A DNA stretch of 64,000 bases from Bacillota bacterium (GCA_023407175.1 JAEYMU010000052.1:62001-126000), one strand, 5' to 3'. Counted from the stretch's first letter, positions 26,777-36,520 are shown. Made by a program: numbers and translations. The notes: generated by a model not told the origin, from the sequence alone.

Positions 26777-27685
26777 ATGAAAAAGCTGAACATAACATGG
26801 GAGGGAGTAAATGATACTACGGGATATCTCTTTTCCTTTGCCAAGGCGCTGGCTGTGGCAGTGAAAAACAGCCCCTACAGCGAACTTTATGAGGATATTG
26901 TTGCCACCAGCGGCTTCGCTTTTCGTATGTGGGTGGCACCTGATTTATGTCCGAGTGCCACGAGTATCTGGGAATTTCGCAGACAAAAGCCCTGGGTTGA
27001 AAGCGGGGGGTTGATCTGCGGATATGTGGAACGCTTGTGGGAGCAGGACGAGCTGGAGGAGGAACGCCGTCAAAACGCCCTTTCTATGATACGGGAGTCC
27101 ATCAATCATAATATTGCCGCCATTGCCTGGGATATCGGGATACCTGAATGGGGGCTGATTATTGGCTATGACGATCAGACACAAAGGCTTGCGGCACTAT
27201 CTGCCACAGGAGCGGAGCTTGAGATGGAGTATGCTTCCCTGGGCAAGGGTGAGATTCCAATTCTGAATGTCCTGGCAATCACAGGCAGAGGGGATAAGCG
27301 GCAGGAAGATATTATATCGGATACCCTGAAGCTTGCAAGAGCGCACTTAATGGGAGAAGAATGGTGTGAGAATGCAAAGGGACTTGCAGCCTATGGGGCA
27401 CTTATTCAGCATTTTGAGGATGCCTTCCAGCCCGAAGGCCTGTGGAATCTGGAGTATTATCTGGGAACCTATGGGGCGCTGAAATGGTATGCCTGGAGAT
27501 TCTTTGAGAAGTATGCCCTGACGGAGCTGGGCAGTCTGTACCGGAAGGTTTTTGAGGCCTGGCAAAGAGCCTTTGAGTTAATTAAAACCTCGGATTTGCT
27601 GCTGGAGGAAAATAGAAAAAGCATTGCTGATTTATTAAAAACAGCCGAAGAATGGGAGAAGCAGGCTGTGATGTTAATGAAGTAG
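26777..27685 (+). CDS. conserved hypothetical protein, possible BtrH/C39-like fold
   Basis: A 302-residue protein without signal peptide. It contains two glycine-rich stretches in the middle (AAIAWDIGIPEWGLIIGYDDQ) and helical C-terminal third, reminiscent of the BtrH N-terminal / papain-like peptidase families in which a butirosin-type acyl transfer or peptidase fold is followed by a helical domain. I do not see a clear Cys-His catalytic pair, so this is tentative. ATG 26777 is 11 bases after AAAGGAG; GTG 26765 is an alternative. It sits about 55 bases after the AraC gene and is likely its co-transcribed partner. Confidence 0.6.
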   Translation: MKKLNITWEGVNDTTGYLFSFAKALAVAVKNSPYSELYEDIVATSGFAFRMWVAPDLCPSATSIWEFRRQKPWVESGGLICGYVERLWEQDELEEERRQNALSMIRESINHNIAAIAWDIGIPEWGLIIGYDDQTQRLAALSATGAELEMEYASLGKGEIPILNVLAITGRGDKRQEDIISDTLKLARAHLMGEEWCENAKGLAAYGALIQHFEDAFQPEGLWNLEYYLGTYGALKWYAWRFFEKYALTELGSLYRKVFEAWQRAFELIKTSDLLLEENRKSIADLLKTAEEWEKQAVMLMK

Positions 27686-27744
27686 TTAGGAAAGGCAGGT
27701 CTTTGGACCTGCCTTTGTCAGTGAGCCGTCGGGCGCACGGTCTA

Positions 27745-28623
27745 TCATGAACGGCCGGGATGATATGGCCCGGTGAGAAAAACCTGCCTGCCAAAATCCG
27801 TATGCTCTGTGAAATATTCATAGGCTTCTTTGGCGAGGGAAGCTTCCTGGTAAATTCCAAATACAGTCGGACCGCTGCCGCTCATCAGGGAAACCAGGGC
27901 ACCAAGCTCGGTCATCTTTTGCTTGATTTGTGTAATCACCGGATAATCCTTTATGGTAACGGTTTGAAGAATATTATCCATAAGTCCTGCCAGCTTAGAT
28001 AGATCGCCCTCCGATAATGCGGCTTTCATTGCCGGTATATTGGGGTGAAGGACATCGCCGTTCAACTGCAAATTCTCATACACATACCGGGTTGACACAC
28101 TGATATCCGGTTTTACCAGAAGAATATGACAGTCAGGCAGGGTCGGGAGAGGGGTCAGTACCTCGCCGATACCCTCAGAAAGAGCTGTCCCAAGAAGGAT
28201 ACAGTAAGGAACATCGGCTCCAAGTCTCACTCCAAGCTTCATCAGCTCCTCTTGTGTCAGGTTGGCTTTGTAAAGCTCGTTTAAGCCCTTCAAAGTAGCC
28301 GCTGCGTCAGAGCTGCCTCCAGCCAGACCTGCGGCTACCGGAATTTCCTTATCCAGACGGATATGAAGCCCGTCTTTTACACCAATTGTTTTTAAAAAGA
28401 GTTCGGAGGCCTTATAAATAAGATTGTTCTTATCGACCGGCAGGTCCTCGCGATTGGTTTGTATCCGGATATTTTCATCGGTTATTTTTGATATGGTTAA
28501 GGTATCATGTAGCCTTAAGGATTGCATAATCATACAGACATCATGATATCCGTCCTCACGCTTTCTAAGCACATCGAGACCAAGATTAATCTTTGCATAA
28601 GCCTTTATCGTTATCGTATTCAT
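27745..28623 (-). CDS. ispE: 4-diphosphocytidyl-2-C-methyl-D-erythritol kinase
   Basis: Phosphorylates the 2-hydroxyl of CDP-methylerythritol in the non-mevalonate isoprenoid pathway. A 292-residue GHMP kinase: substrate motif KAYAKINLGLDV at residues 7-18, ATP-binding PVAAGLAGGSSDAAATL near 95-111, and the C-terminal SLMSGSGPTVFGIY motif. GAGGATAACC precedes the ATG. The upstream spoIIR is on the same strand, but a cluster of hairpins (28663-28780) stands between. Confident. Confidence 0.95.
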   Translation of the reverse strand: MNTITIKAYAKINLGLDVLRKREDGYHDVCMIMQSLRLHDTLTISKITDENIRIQTNREDLPVDKNNLIYKASELFLKTIGVKDGLHIRLDKEIPVAAGLAGGSSDAAATLKGLNELYKANLTQEELMKLGVRLGADVPYCILLGTALSEGIGEVLTPLPTLPDCHILLVKPDISVSTRYVYENLQLNGDVLHPNIPAMKAALSEGDLSKLAGLMDNILQTVTIKDYPVITQIKQKMTELGALVSLMSGSGPTVFGIYQEASLAKEAYEYFTEHTDFGRQVFLTGPYHPGRS

Positions 28624-28662
28624 GGTTATCCTCGTTTCCGTAGCATTTCATTATAATGTATT

Positions 28663-28780
28663 TTATCATGAACAAAAGCATGTTCATGATAATGGCACTT
28701 CGTGCCAAGCGAACTACGTTCGCCTTTAGATGCGCACTCACTTTGTTCGGCGCTGATATAATGTCTGCCGACATTATATC
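28663..28780. repeat. cluster of short perfect hairpins between spoIIR and ispE
   Basis: Four stems in a row: TTATCATGAACA / TGTTCATGATAA (28663-28692), TGGCAC-TTC-GTGCCA (28693-28707), GCGAAC-TAC-GTTCGC (28709-28723) and GATATAATGTC-TGCC-GACATTATATC (28755-28780). Between the third and fourth lies GATGCGCACTC (28729-28739), an 11-mer that recurs in the ileS leader. None has a T run, so they are not ordinary terminators. Confidence 0.8.
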
Positions 28781-28804
28781 ATAATCTGCGGGTGCATACA
28801 AAGA

Positions 28805-29518
28805 TTATTTCAGCAGCTTCTTCAGAGCTTCCCAGAGCTTAAACTTAATTTTAATAGGCTTTTTCTGCTTCACCAGTGTATCGTATTCTTCTTCTGTTAG
28901 CAGATGCTTAAGCTGCTTGTCAGTTTCTTCATCAACTACACTATAGGTATCATCTACAAAGCAAAGAGGAGGGAACATAACGCACCACCAGTTCTTCCCC
29001 TCGGCGGCACCGATTTGAACCCGGAGAGCTTCATATGTTCCGGGAGGAAAGGTACAGTTGCCATACACCTTAAGAGGAAAATAACAGTCCTCCAGAGTCA
29101 CCTGAACGGGATAGGTGTAGCCGTTCTGACGTACGGAGGTTTGGGCGGCCTCCTGAATCAAATTCAGATTGGCAAGAAGGATGCTTCGTGCTTCATCAAT
29201 GGAAGCGGCCTTGCTTAGCAGGGGAGAAAGACTCTCCACCAGTTCATCCTTAACCTTTAATTTAAGGGCCTGATCCTCTTGGCTGTCGCTGTTGGCTATG
29301 ACGTGAAAGCGTATGATATGGTCCGCAATGCCTTTTTGTATCTCACTATTATGTAGGGCATTGCTCTTGATCAGCCACATGGAGCTTGCACAGGTTAACA
29401 GTATCATGATAAAAAGTAAAGTTCGGAACTGGTTTTTATGGGAACAGTCCTCTTTTTCAGCAACAGCTGCAGATGTTTTTTTAAAATAATATTGTATAAA
29501 TGTATGACCTGATTTCAT
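28805..29518 (-). CDS. spoIIR: stage II sporulation protein R
   Basis: Secreted signal that triggers SpoIIGA processing of pro-sigma-E during sporulation. The 237-residue protein has a basic N-terminal region and one hydrophobic export segment (about residues 34-52), then the SpoIIR domain with IIRFHVIANSDSQEDQALKLKVKDEL and a region rich in Cys/Trp (NWWCVMFPPLCFVD). GGAGGATAAT precedes the ATG. It is monocistronic or leads into the hairpin cluster before ispE. Confidence 0.93.
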   Translation of the reverse strand: MKSGHTFIQYYFKKTSAAVAEKEDCSHKNQFRTLLFIMILLTCASSMWLIKSNALHNSEIQKGIADHIIRFHVIANSDSQEDQALKLKVKDELVESLSPLLSKAASIDEARSILLANLNLIQEAAQTSVRQNGYTYPVQVTLEDCYFPLKVYGNCTFPPGTYEALRVQIGAAEGKNWWCVMFPPLCFVDDTYSVVDEETDKQLKHLLTEEEYDTLVKQKKPIKIKFKLWEALKKLLK

Positions 29519-29759
29519 ATTATCCTCCAGAAACGTAGTATCATTGTATCAAACGGTATACAATGTATGTTGTTATGTTAGGTTTATTGTTTCCAATAAA
29601 TGGGATATTATGCAGCCTGATCAGAAAAAATAAATACTCTGTCATCCAACCGTAGGGTGGATAAAGAAATGAAAATCAAACCAGTACGCCATTGAAATGC
29701 TTCCCATAAAACGATAAGATAGGCATTGACATTAATAAAAATAGATATGGAGGAAGCAT

Positions 29760-30536
29760 ATGTCGATAATTAAATTAAATGAGCAAATATATTTTTTGCG
29801 TAGGCAAAAGGGAATGACTCAGGAGGATTTAGCAAAGGTGCTGGGGGTTACGAATCAAACGGTATCCAAATGGGAATCAGCAGCCTGCTGTCCGGACATT
29901 CAGCTACTTCCGGATATAGCAGCCTTCTTTGATGTATCAATCGACGAATTAATGGGGTATAAGCCGGCGGATACATATGCAAATATATATTTGCAAATAA
30001 AAAAGCTGTTTGAAGACTCGCCGAAGGAGGAAGCATTTACAATTGCGTTTAAATTAGCAACGTTATTGCATGAAGGTGCCTGTACAAGGGGATATAAGGG
30101 ATATGTTCCATGGAATACCGACAAAGACTATACCAAAACAGAGGAGTGCTACCGGTGGGGGGCTTCCATCTGCTCGGAACCGGAAGGGGTGACGGTGCAT
30201 AAAGCAAATTCGGTTTTCATTTCTGATAATAAATATGGGCAGACCATAAATAATACTGTTTTTAGGGAAGTGTATATGATATTGGAAACTTTGAGTGACA
30301 GGAATACCCTTAGGATTTTATTTGATCTTCATGAACTTACTGCTGCTGATTATGATTTATATCTATCAATGGATGCTCTGAAGGAAAAGAGTAAATTGAC
30401 AGAGGAGGCAATCAGATCAGCTCTGAATAACCTTCCGATTCAGACAAAGGATACTGATGAGGGGCAGCACTTATATCGCCTGGAAGGATATTACATGCAT
30501 ATTCCGTTACTTTTGATTATGCTGGGAATGAAATAA
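29760..30536 (+). CDS. XRE-type regulator with a C-terminal winged-helix-like domain
   Basis: A 258-residue protein. The N-terminal 65 residues form a Cro/C1 helix-turn-helix (LRRQKGMTQEDLAKVLGVTNQTVSKWESAACCPD). Residues 165-258 (NTVFREVYMILETLSDRNTLRILFDL...LTEEAIRSALNNL) look like a second, winged-helix domain, an unusual but known combination in Clostridia. TATGGAGG precedes the ATG. Targets unknown; the hairpin ATCCAACC-GTA-GGGTGGAT near 29644 could be its operator. Confidence 0.85.
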   Translation: MSIIKLNEQIYFLRRQKGMTQEDLAKVLGVTNQTVSKWESAACCPDIQLLPDIAAFFDVSIDELMGYKPADTYANIYLQIKKLFEDSPKEEAFTIAFKLATLLHEGACTRGYKGYVPWNTDKDYTKTEECYRWGASICSEPEGVTVHKANSVFISDNKYGQTINNTVFREVYMILETLSDRNTLRILFDLHELTAADYDLYLSMDALKEKSKLTEEAIRSALNNLPIQTKDTDEGQHLYRLEGYYMHIPLLLIMLGMK

Positions 30537-30607
30537 AAGGATATTGCCATTAGAACCATAATTGGTTAGAATAGAGTTACAATTTATACGTATTGAGGGA
30601 GGACATG

Positions 30608-31033
30608 ATGACCAGAGAAGTAGTAATCACAATAAAAGGTACGCAGCTTGAGGAAGAAGAAGCTTCTGTCATTATGACTGCTCCCGGAACCTACCATCTG
30701 ACAAATGGGAAACACTACCTGCATTATGAGGAGAATATAGAAGGTTCGGAGGATATTTCAAAAAATACCATTAAAATATCCTCCGAACGGGTTGTTCTGA
30801 TGAAAAAGGGAATTCAGATAGCACAAATGATTTTTGATCTTACGGAAGCCGACCTGGCCGTATACCAGACACCCTACGGCAACCTTACCTTCCAGACAGA
30901 AACAAAGCTTATTAAAATTCATGAGACTCAGACCAGGCTGGAGATACTAATGGAGTACGCTCTGTATAATGACAGCACAAAGCTGTCGGATAACAGGTTA
31001 AATATTCTGGTAGAGGCTACTCCGCCTGCGTAA
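30608..31033 (+). CDS. DUF1934 family protein (YwiB-like)
   Basis: A protein of about 141 residues matching DUF1934, a calycin-like small beta-barrel family of unknown function found in Firmicutes (VVITIKGTQLE...GKHYLHYEE...ILMEYAL). GGGAGGA lies at 30597-30603; ATG 30608 gives better spacing than the adjacent ATG 30605. Its 3' end overlaps the convergent capA-like gene by 17 bases, so the two mRNAs are antisense at their tails. Confidence 0.85.
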   Translation: MTREVVITIKGTQLEEEEASVIMTAPGTYHLTNGKHYLHYEENIEGSEDISKNTIKISSERVVLMKKGIQIAQMIFDLTEADLAVYQTPYGNLTFQTETKLIKIHETQTRLEILMEYALYNDSTKLSDNRLNILVEATPPA

Positions 31034-32243
31034 TATAGCCATCCTCATCAATTGACACATCGAAGGAAATTTCTCTTATAAAATCATAATAATCTGCTTT
31101 TTCCTCCTGATCCGTCAACAGATAGGTATAGGTATCCGAATATACGGCAGGGAGAAGCTGCAGCTTCACATTGCCATCAGCATCCAGATAAAGCTTCAGA
31201 AAGCCGGATTTATTCGTGCGGCTGGTGAATATAAAATTCCCCAGGCTGTATGCAATAGGCTTTCCCTTATAAAATTCAATGCCCTGCATAACATGGGGAT
31301 GGCAGCCGATTACCGCGTCAGCCCCGGCATCTATGTATTGCTTTGCCAGCTTCTTCTGGTAATCCACCGGATAATTCTCCCGTTCAATTCCCCAATGGAC
31401 AAAAATAACTACAAAATCACTGTTTTCCTTGGCTTCTTTCACGGACTCTAAAATCAGTGCGGGATCATAGGTGCCTACCATTCCGGCACTGGTGTCTGTT
31501 GCATACCAGCTTCCTGCGAATATAACTCGGGAGGCGGCAATAAAAGCGATTTTTCTGCCTCCTGCTTCAAAATAAATCGGGACCTTGGCACGGTCAAGAT
31601 TTTCCCCCGCACCGGCGTATTCAATTCCCGCCTGCTCCAGGGTATCAAAGGTATCCATAAGGGCATCGGTGCCGTAATCCAGCGCATGATTATTGGCCAG
31701 AGACACGATATCAACACCCATATCCTTTAGGATATTCACCCGGCCGGGGTCGGCCCGGAAGGTATAGGATTTGTCGGGAGTCTTGGTACCTCGTGTGCTG
31801 TAAGCGAATTCGTTATTAAGCATCATGATATCGACAGCCTTCATCTGAGCGAGCAGATCCTCGGAAAGAAGTCCAAGAATACCCTTGCCTGCCGAATCGT
31901 ACTTCTTGGCAGGGGGATTGTCCTCATCCAGGTTAACATCACCGGCAAAGCCAAGTACAATCGGTTCCTTTAAGGCAACGGCCGGAGTCGGAGAAGGACT
32001 TGGAGTGGCAGAGGTCCCAGCTTGTCCGGGGGCGGGTGTAGGTGACACCGCAGACGGACTTATGACCGTAGGAGCAGGTGAAGCATTCGCTCCTGAGGGG
32101 CTGACAGTGATATGCTGGGTACTTTGATTATTCGCTGAATCCTTTTTGATCTGAAGCTGAAAGGCAAAAATAAGAAGGCCGGTCAGAACGCTTAACGAGA
32201 TAATGCAAAGGATAATTAATAATAGTATATTTCGTTTCTTCAT
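31017..32243 (-). CDS. CapA family protein (poly-gamma-glutamate synthesis-like phosphoesterase)
   Basis: A 408-residue membrane-anchored protein: N-terminal helix (residues 7-28), a Ser/Thr/Pro-rich wall-spanning linker (about 40-90) and a metallophosphatase-like CapA domain. Visible motifs are GFAGDVNLDE near 97, SLANNHALDYG near 185, HWGIERENYP near 285 and GCHPHVMQGIEFYKGKPIAY near 317, the usual metal-binding Asp, Asn and His. No pgs/cap synthase genes are adjacent, so it may be a stand-alone surface enzyme. AAGGAG precedes the ATG. Confidence 0.9.
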   Translation of the reverse strand: MKKRNILLLIILCIISLSVLTGLLIFAFQLQIKKDSANNQSTQHITVSPSGANASPAPTVISPSAVSPTPAPGQAGTSATPSPSPTPAVALKEPIVLGFAGDVNLDEDNPPAKKYDSAGKGILGLLSEDLLAQMKAVDIMMLNNEFAYSTRGTKTPDKSYTFRADPGRVNILKDMGVDIVSLANNHALDYGTDALMDTFDTLEQAGIEYAGAGENLDRAKVPIYFEAGGRKIAFIAASRVIFAGSWYATDTSAGMVGTYDPALILESVKEAKENSDFVVIFVHWGIERENYPVDYQKKLAKQYIDAGADAVIGCHPHVMQGIEFYKGKPIAYSLGNFIFTSRTNKSGFLKLYLDADGNVKLQLLPAVYSDTYTYLLTDQEEKADYYDFIREISFDVSIDEDGYITQAE

Positions 32244-32262
32244 AAACAGGGTACTCCTTAAT

Positions 32263-32309
32263 AAAAAAACCTCCTATCTTTCCGTTAAGTATGTGGAAGG
32301 TAAGAGGTT
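32263..32309 (-). terminator. terminator of the 150-aa membrane protein gene
   Basis: On the - strand AACCTCTTACCTTCC pairs with GGAAAGATAGGAGGTT and is followed by TTTTTTT. It stands just upstream of the CapA gene, separating the two transcripts. Confidence 0.8.
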
Positions 32310-32317
32310 GTCTTCTT

Positions 32318-32770
32318 TTATTTTTCTTTTTTAAATACACCGGTAACTTTCTTAAAGAAGCCCTTCTTTTCTTTCTTTGGCTCCAGATTGCCTCTTAAGC
32401 CCTTAACCTCCATGATATAGATACCGCTGATCACAGCTTTTATTTCCTTCTTAACTGGAATAAGGTCGAAAACCTTGGGATCACTAATCAGGGACATAAC
32501 CTTGGGACCGATTTTAGCTTTTACAACCGGTACCTTGGAGCCACGCATATATCTGGGGGTCTGGTCTAGAACAATTTTTGGCAGATTAGCATCCTTCATT
32601 TTCATTTTTTTCTTATCGATAACAAGGATGGAAACTGTCTGGGCAGCAGCCTGCATCTGGGCCTGAGAATCTGCCTGACGCTTTTCCAGCTTTCGTCCAA
32701 CAAAATATAATGCAATAAAAATTCCAGCCAGTACGACCGCTACTATAATTAGATAAACAAACCAGGGCAT
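32318..32770 (-). CDS. single-span membrane protein, 150 aa
   Basis: One N-terminal membrane helix (residues 4-24), a short linker and a basic cytoplasmic region rich in Lys and Val, ending KKGFFKKVTGVFKKEK. A motif IDKKKMKMKDANLPKIVLDQ resembles small Lachnospiraceae-specific proteins but no named family. GAGGAGG lies 11 bases before the ATG. Function unknown. Confidence 0.75.
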   Translation of the reverse strand: MPWFVYLIIVAVVLAGIFIALYFVGRKLEKRQADSQAQMQAAAQTVSILVIDKKKMKMKDANLPKIVLDQTPRYMRGSKVPVVKAKIGPKVMSLISDPKVFDLIPVKKEIKAVISGIYIMEVKGLRGNLEPKKEKKGFFKKVTGVFKKEK

Positions 32771-32893
32771 GAGATATGTACCTCCTCAATAGTCTACACT
32801 TAACATTTGTCCCTAACAGGGTACGGTCTATTGTATCATCTTTTTACAAAAAAATAAATAGGAATCTTTGAAATATCGGGACATCCCTTCGAC

Positions 32894-33631
32894 TTATTTC
32901 TTCTTAATCAATTCTGCATTGCGAAGCAGAGTCTGACGAATAATATCCTGAACATGGGAGCCAAGGAATTTCTGCTGTTCCTTCGTAAGCTCCTTCGGAT
33001 AGATAGGCTTTCCGTATTCGATAACAACATGGGTTTTATGGACCCAGGGCATATGATTTTCAAGAATTTCATCTGTGTTATTGATGGAAACGGGAATAAT
33101 GGCACAGCCGGTCTTCTCGGCAATCTTAAAGCTGCCCTCCTTAAATGGCTTCATCTCTGACCCCTGGCTTCTGGTGCCCTCAGGGGAGATAAAAACGCTG
33201 TAGCCTGCCTTCACCAGGTCAATTCCCTTCAGCACAGTTTTCAGGCCCTGCTTGATGTCCTCCCGGTCCAGGAAAAGGCATTGCAGAAAACGCATCCACC
33301 AGCTTAAAAATGGAATACGTGCAATTTCCTTCTTCGCCATAAAGCCCGTAAGGGTAGGAACTGTGGAATAGGCAACCGGTATATCAAAATAGCTCCTGTG
33401 ATTGGAGATATACAGGACAGCCTCATTCTTCGGTACATTTTCCTGTCCTATGACGGTGCGTTTTACACCGCAGATAAATAATATAACATGAAAGGCACCA
33501 ACTACGATTTTTTGCGAGCTTGCTACCATGGTATGGCGGCTGAACCTTCCGATCAGCAGTTCAATCAGATATAAGGGAATGCTGATAATAAAGAAGGCTA
33601 TTAAAAATATAATTGTAGGAATCAGTCGCAT
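32894..33631 (-). CDS. plsC: 1-acyl-sn-glycerol-3-phosphate acyltransferase
   Basis: Makes phosphatidic acid from lysophosphatidate at the inner membrane. A 245-residue PlsC-family enzyme: N-terminal membrane helix, the catalytic NHxxxxD motif at residues 77-83 (NHRSYFD), and the substrate-binding PEGTRSQG near 153. GGAGGATTT precedes the ATG. Related acyltransferases acting on other lipids share these motifs, so the name is the most probable rather than certain. Confidence 0.88.
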   Translation of the reverse strand: MRLIPTIIFLIAFFIISIPLYLIELLIGRFSRHTMVASSQKIVVGAFHVILFICGVKRTVIGQENVPKNEAVLYISNHRSYFDIPVAYSTVPTLTGFMAKKEIARIPFLSWWMRFLQCLFLDREDIKQGLKTVLKGIDLVKAGYSVFISPEGTRSQGSEMKPFKEGSFKIAEKTGCAIIPVSINNTDEILENHMPWVHKTHVVIEYGKPIYPKELTKEQQKFLGSHVQDIIRQTLLRNAELIKKK

Positions 33632-33718
33632 AGAAATCCTCCTATGATTTTAGTATACACTTCATTATAACATATCCGTCTTTATAATGCCGCTTTTTAA
33701 TTTTATGAAATATCAGGT

Positions 33719-34921
33719 CTATTCATACAGGATGTCCAGGGCTCCGCCCGTTGTACCGGGGCCATCCTCCGTATCCTCTCCGGTTGTGTCCGTACCTCCC
33801 TCCGAGGGGGCACCGGTTACAGTGGGAGGCATCGTGGGTGAAGGTACCGGTGTAGCACTTAAGTCAGTACCGGGCTCCTCCGTATCCTCTCCGCCGCCTG
33901 TATTTTCATTATCGTCAGGCGGTGTGTCCGTCACAGTTGGCTCCACCGCTTCTCCGGTCACAGGTATGTTAGTCGGAGTAACCGAGGGAGTCAGAGTCGG
34001 AGGAACATAGTTGATAATATCTGCGTATTGTGCCTCGAAATCAAAATTTGGATCGGGTGTATAGTTATAATATTCTTCCAGAGTAAGCTCATGGTCATGC
34101 AGGTAATAGGATAATCCCCTGCCGACATAGCGGATATGCCAGGGCTCATAGGCATAACCTGTAATATCCACTTTATCCTTAGGATATCTTATGGTAAATC
34201 CGTATTTATATGCATTCTCCGCAAGCCATTTTCCTTCCGGTGTATCGGCAAATTCCTCATCTAATTTATAGTGTATGGATTTGGCGGATACATCCATAGA
34301 AAGACCGGTCTGATGCTCACTCGTTCCGGGCACCGCCGAGTACTGCAGGGTATGGGCCTTTCCTTGAGTAGCGATGTTGTTGGTGAAAATTTTCCACTGG
34401 CGTGCAAAGGAACGGTATCCGGAGACCCCGTACAGATACAGGCCCTCCTTTTCGGCAGCAGCAAATAACCGTTCAATAGCCTTTGCAGCCTCCGAACGAA
34501 GCAAAGTACGTTCATCGTAGGTTAATATGTCAAAGCGGATATTTGGTGTAACCAAATCATCCGGCTTGTAGTCCTTGGGCAGGGCAAATTCCTTATTAAC
34601 AAAGACAGTGATGCTGGTAGGGTCCAGATCCATTTCCGTGGCGGGTACGAAGGAGGTGACCTCCTCGTCAATCACCGGTTCCGGAACGGGAGTAGAGGTA
34701 ATCTGCTCCTCCAATGTCGGTGAGACATATGCAAAGTCACTGTCCGAATCTGAGATGACGTCGGGAGAATTTGCCGGAGAACTTTCATGCTCCTTTCCCT
34801 GGGCCACAACAACACCGATGATACATAGAATGAGAAGAATGGCTGCGGCTGAACTAATGGTAATAATTTGAGCTTTTCTATTGTTTATGATCAATCTGAT
34901 CAAGCTTTTTAATCGATTCAA
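33719..34921 (-). CDS. D-alanyl-D-alanine carboxypeptidase, VanY/M15 family
   Basis: A 400-residue membrane-anchored zinc peptidase. An N-terminal helix (residues 16-38) and a Pro/Ser linker lead to the M15 domain with SGYRSFARQ near 170, the zinc motif GTSEHQTGLSMDV near 207-219 and EPWHIRYVG near 265. The last 90 residues are Pro/Thr/Gly/Glu-rich low complexity. The only usable start is TTG 34921, eight bases after AAAGGGG. Likely trims peptidoglycan pentapeptides; no vancomycin-resistance genes are nearby. Confidence 0.88.
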   Translation of the reverse strand: MNRLKSLIRLIINNRKAQIITISSAAAILLILCIIGVVVAQGKEHESSPANSPDVISDSDSDFAYVSPTLEEQITSTPVPEPVIDEEVTSFVPATEMDLDPTSITVFVNKEFALPKDYKPDDLVTPNIRFDILTYDERTLLRSEAAKAIERLFAAAEKEGLYLYGVSGYRSFARQWKIFTNNIATQGKAHTLQYSAVPGTSEHQTGLSMDVSAKSIHYKLDEEFADTPEGKWLAENAYKYGFTIRYPKDKVDITGYAYEPWHIRYVGRGLSYYLHDHELTLEEYYNYTPDPNFDFEAQYADIINYVPPTLTPSVTPTNIPVTGEAVEPTVTDTPPDDNENTGGGEDTEEPGTDLSATPVPSPTMPPTVTGAPSEGGTDTTGEDTEDGPGTTGGALDILYE

Positions 34922-34974
34922 TCAGATAACCCCTTTCGTGTTTGGCAAAGGCATGGTGTGAAGTGCGTCATAAA

Positions 34975-34999
34975 GGGATAAGTACCTGCGACTTATCCC
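34975..34999 (-). terminator. terminator downstream of pncB
   Basis: Perfect GGGATAAGT / ACTTATCCC stem; on the - strand CTTTATGACG follows. The weak T run makes it a modest terminator. Confidence 0.55.
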
Positions 35000-35071
35000 G
35001 TACAGTATAACATATTTACATAAAATATTTAACTGACAAATTTTATTAAAATTATATATAAAATTCATTAT

Positions 35072-36520
35072 TTATTGCGGGGTGAGGCTGTCCAGGAGCT
35101 CTGTCTTCATGCGGTACAGCTTAACGGACAGATCAACATATACAATATGGGGATTAATCAAACGTCTGACCTCATCCCAGAGAGTCTCCTGCTCTCCCAG
35201 GCAATAATTCCTGATTTCCATAACCGAGGGTGAGGTATAGACACATTTACCGGAAAGAAATATCGGTACCAGAAGTTCCCTTAAGGTATAGGTGTCCGGT
35301 TCCAGGCGGGTCCTCTTCCAGGTCGCCAGAGGATCAAATAAAAGCAGGGGCTGGTCGGAGGTGAATACCTCGTCTGCCAGGGTGATCAGGTCGGCCTTCA
35401 GCTTTCCGCTTTCCTTTTCGTAAATGCGGTAAATTTTCTTATTCCCCGGATTTGTGATTTTCCACTGGTTTTCGGATAGCTTGATCTTGGGAATAAATTG
35501 TCCGTCCCGCAGTATGGCAGATAACTTATAGACACCGCCGAAGGAAGGACAGTCCCTTGAGGTAATCAGCTTTGTTCCTACGCCCCAGGAATCGATTTTG
35601 GCACCCTGGGTCTTTAAGGAGTCAATCAGGTATTCGTCCAGATCGCTGGAGGCGGTGATGGAAGCATCGGTAAAGCCTGCCCCGTCCAACATCTTTCTTG
35701 CCTTCTTTGACAGGTAGGCAAGGTCGCCGCTGTCTAAACGGATACCATATTTTAAAGGCATCTTATTGTGGGCCCGAAGATCCTCAAACACCTTGATGGC
35801 ATTGGGTACTCCGCAGCGCAGCGTGTCATAGGTGTCAACCAGTAAAGTGGTGTTTTGAGGATAAAGCTCCGCATATTTGCGGAAGGCGGAGAGCTCGTCG
35901 TCAAAGCTCATAATCCAACTGTGGGCATGGGTTCCCAATGCCGGAAGGTCAAACAGCTTTGCGGAGAGCACATTGCTGGTACCGATACAGCCACCGATGA
36001 CAGCAGCCCTGGCTCCCAGAGTTCCTGCGTCCGGTCCCTGCGCTCTGCGAAGTCCAAATTCCATAACCGGCTGGCCGCCGGCAGCATAAACCACGCGGGA
36101 GGCCTTTGTGGCAATCAGACTTTGGTGGTTAATAATATTTAACAGGGCGGTTTCAACCAGCTGGGCCTCCATGATAGGAGCAATTACCTTCATCAGAGGC
36201 TCCATGGGAAATACCACGGTACCCTCCGGTATGGCATAGATATCTCCGGTAAAATGAAAGTTTTTTAAATAGGATAAAAAGCCTTCATTAAAAATTTTCT
36301 GTGAACGAAGATATTCCACATCATCCTCCGAAAACTTAAGTTCCTTAATATATTCAATCACCTGTTCTAATCCCGCACAGATGGCATAACCGCTGCCGGA
36401 AGGGTTTTCCCGGTAAAAAACATCAAAAATAACGGTTTCGTTATTGTTATTGTTATAATATCCCTGCATCATGGTCAGCTCATAAAAATCAGTCAATAAG
36501 GTTAAATTCTGTTTACCCAT
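35072..36520 (-). CDS. pncB: nicotinate phosphoribosyltransferase
   Basis: Salvages nicotinate to nicotinate mononucleotide for NAD synthesis. The 482-residue length and motifs fit the bacterial enzyme (LLTDFYELTMMQGYY at the N terminus; EFGLRRAQGPDAG; GTHAHSWIMSF with the phosphorylated His; LDSGDLAYLSKKAR). GGAGGTAACC precedes the ATG. Divergent from the asparaginase gene. Confidence 0.95.
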   Translation of the reverse strand: MGKQNLTLLTDFYELTMMQGYYNNNNNETVIFDVFYRENPSGSGYAICAGLEQVIEYIKELKFSEDDVEYLRSQKIFNEGFLSYLKNFHFTGDIYAIPEGTVVFPMEPLMKVIAPIMEAQLVETALLNIINHQSLIATKASRVVYAAGGQPVMEFGLRRAQGPDAGTLGARAAVIGGCIGTSNVLSAKLFDLPALGTHAHSWIMSFDDELSAFRKYAELYPQNTTLLVDTYDTLRCGVPNAIKVFEDLRAHNKMPLKYGIRLDSGDLAYLSKKARKMLDGAGFTDASITASSDLDEYLIDSLKTQGAKIDSWGVGTKLITSRDCPSFGGVYKLSAILRDGQFIPKIKLSENQWKITNPGNKKIYRIYEKESGKLKADLITLADEVFTSDQPLLLFDPLATWKRTRLEPDTYTLRELLVPIFLSGKCVYTSPSVMEIRNYCLGEQETLWDEVRRLINPHIVYVDLSVKLYRMKTELLDSLTPQ

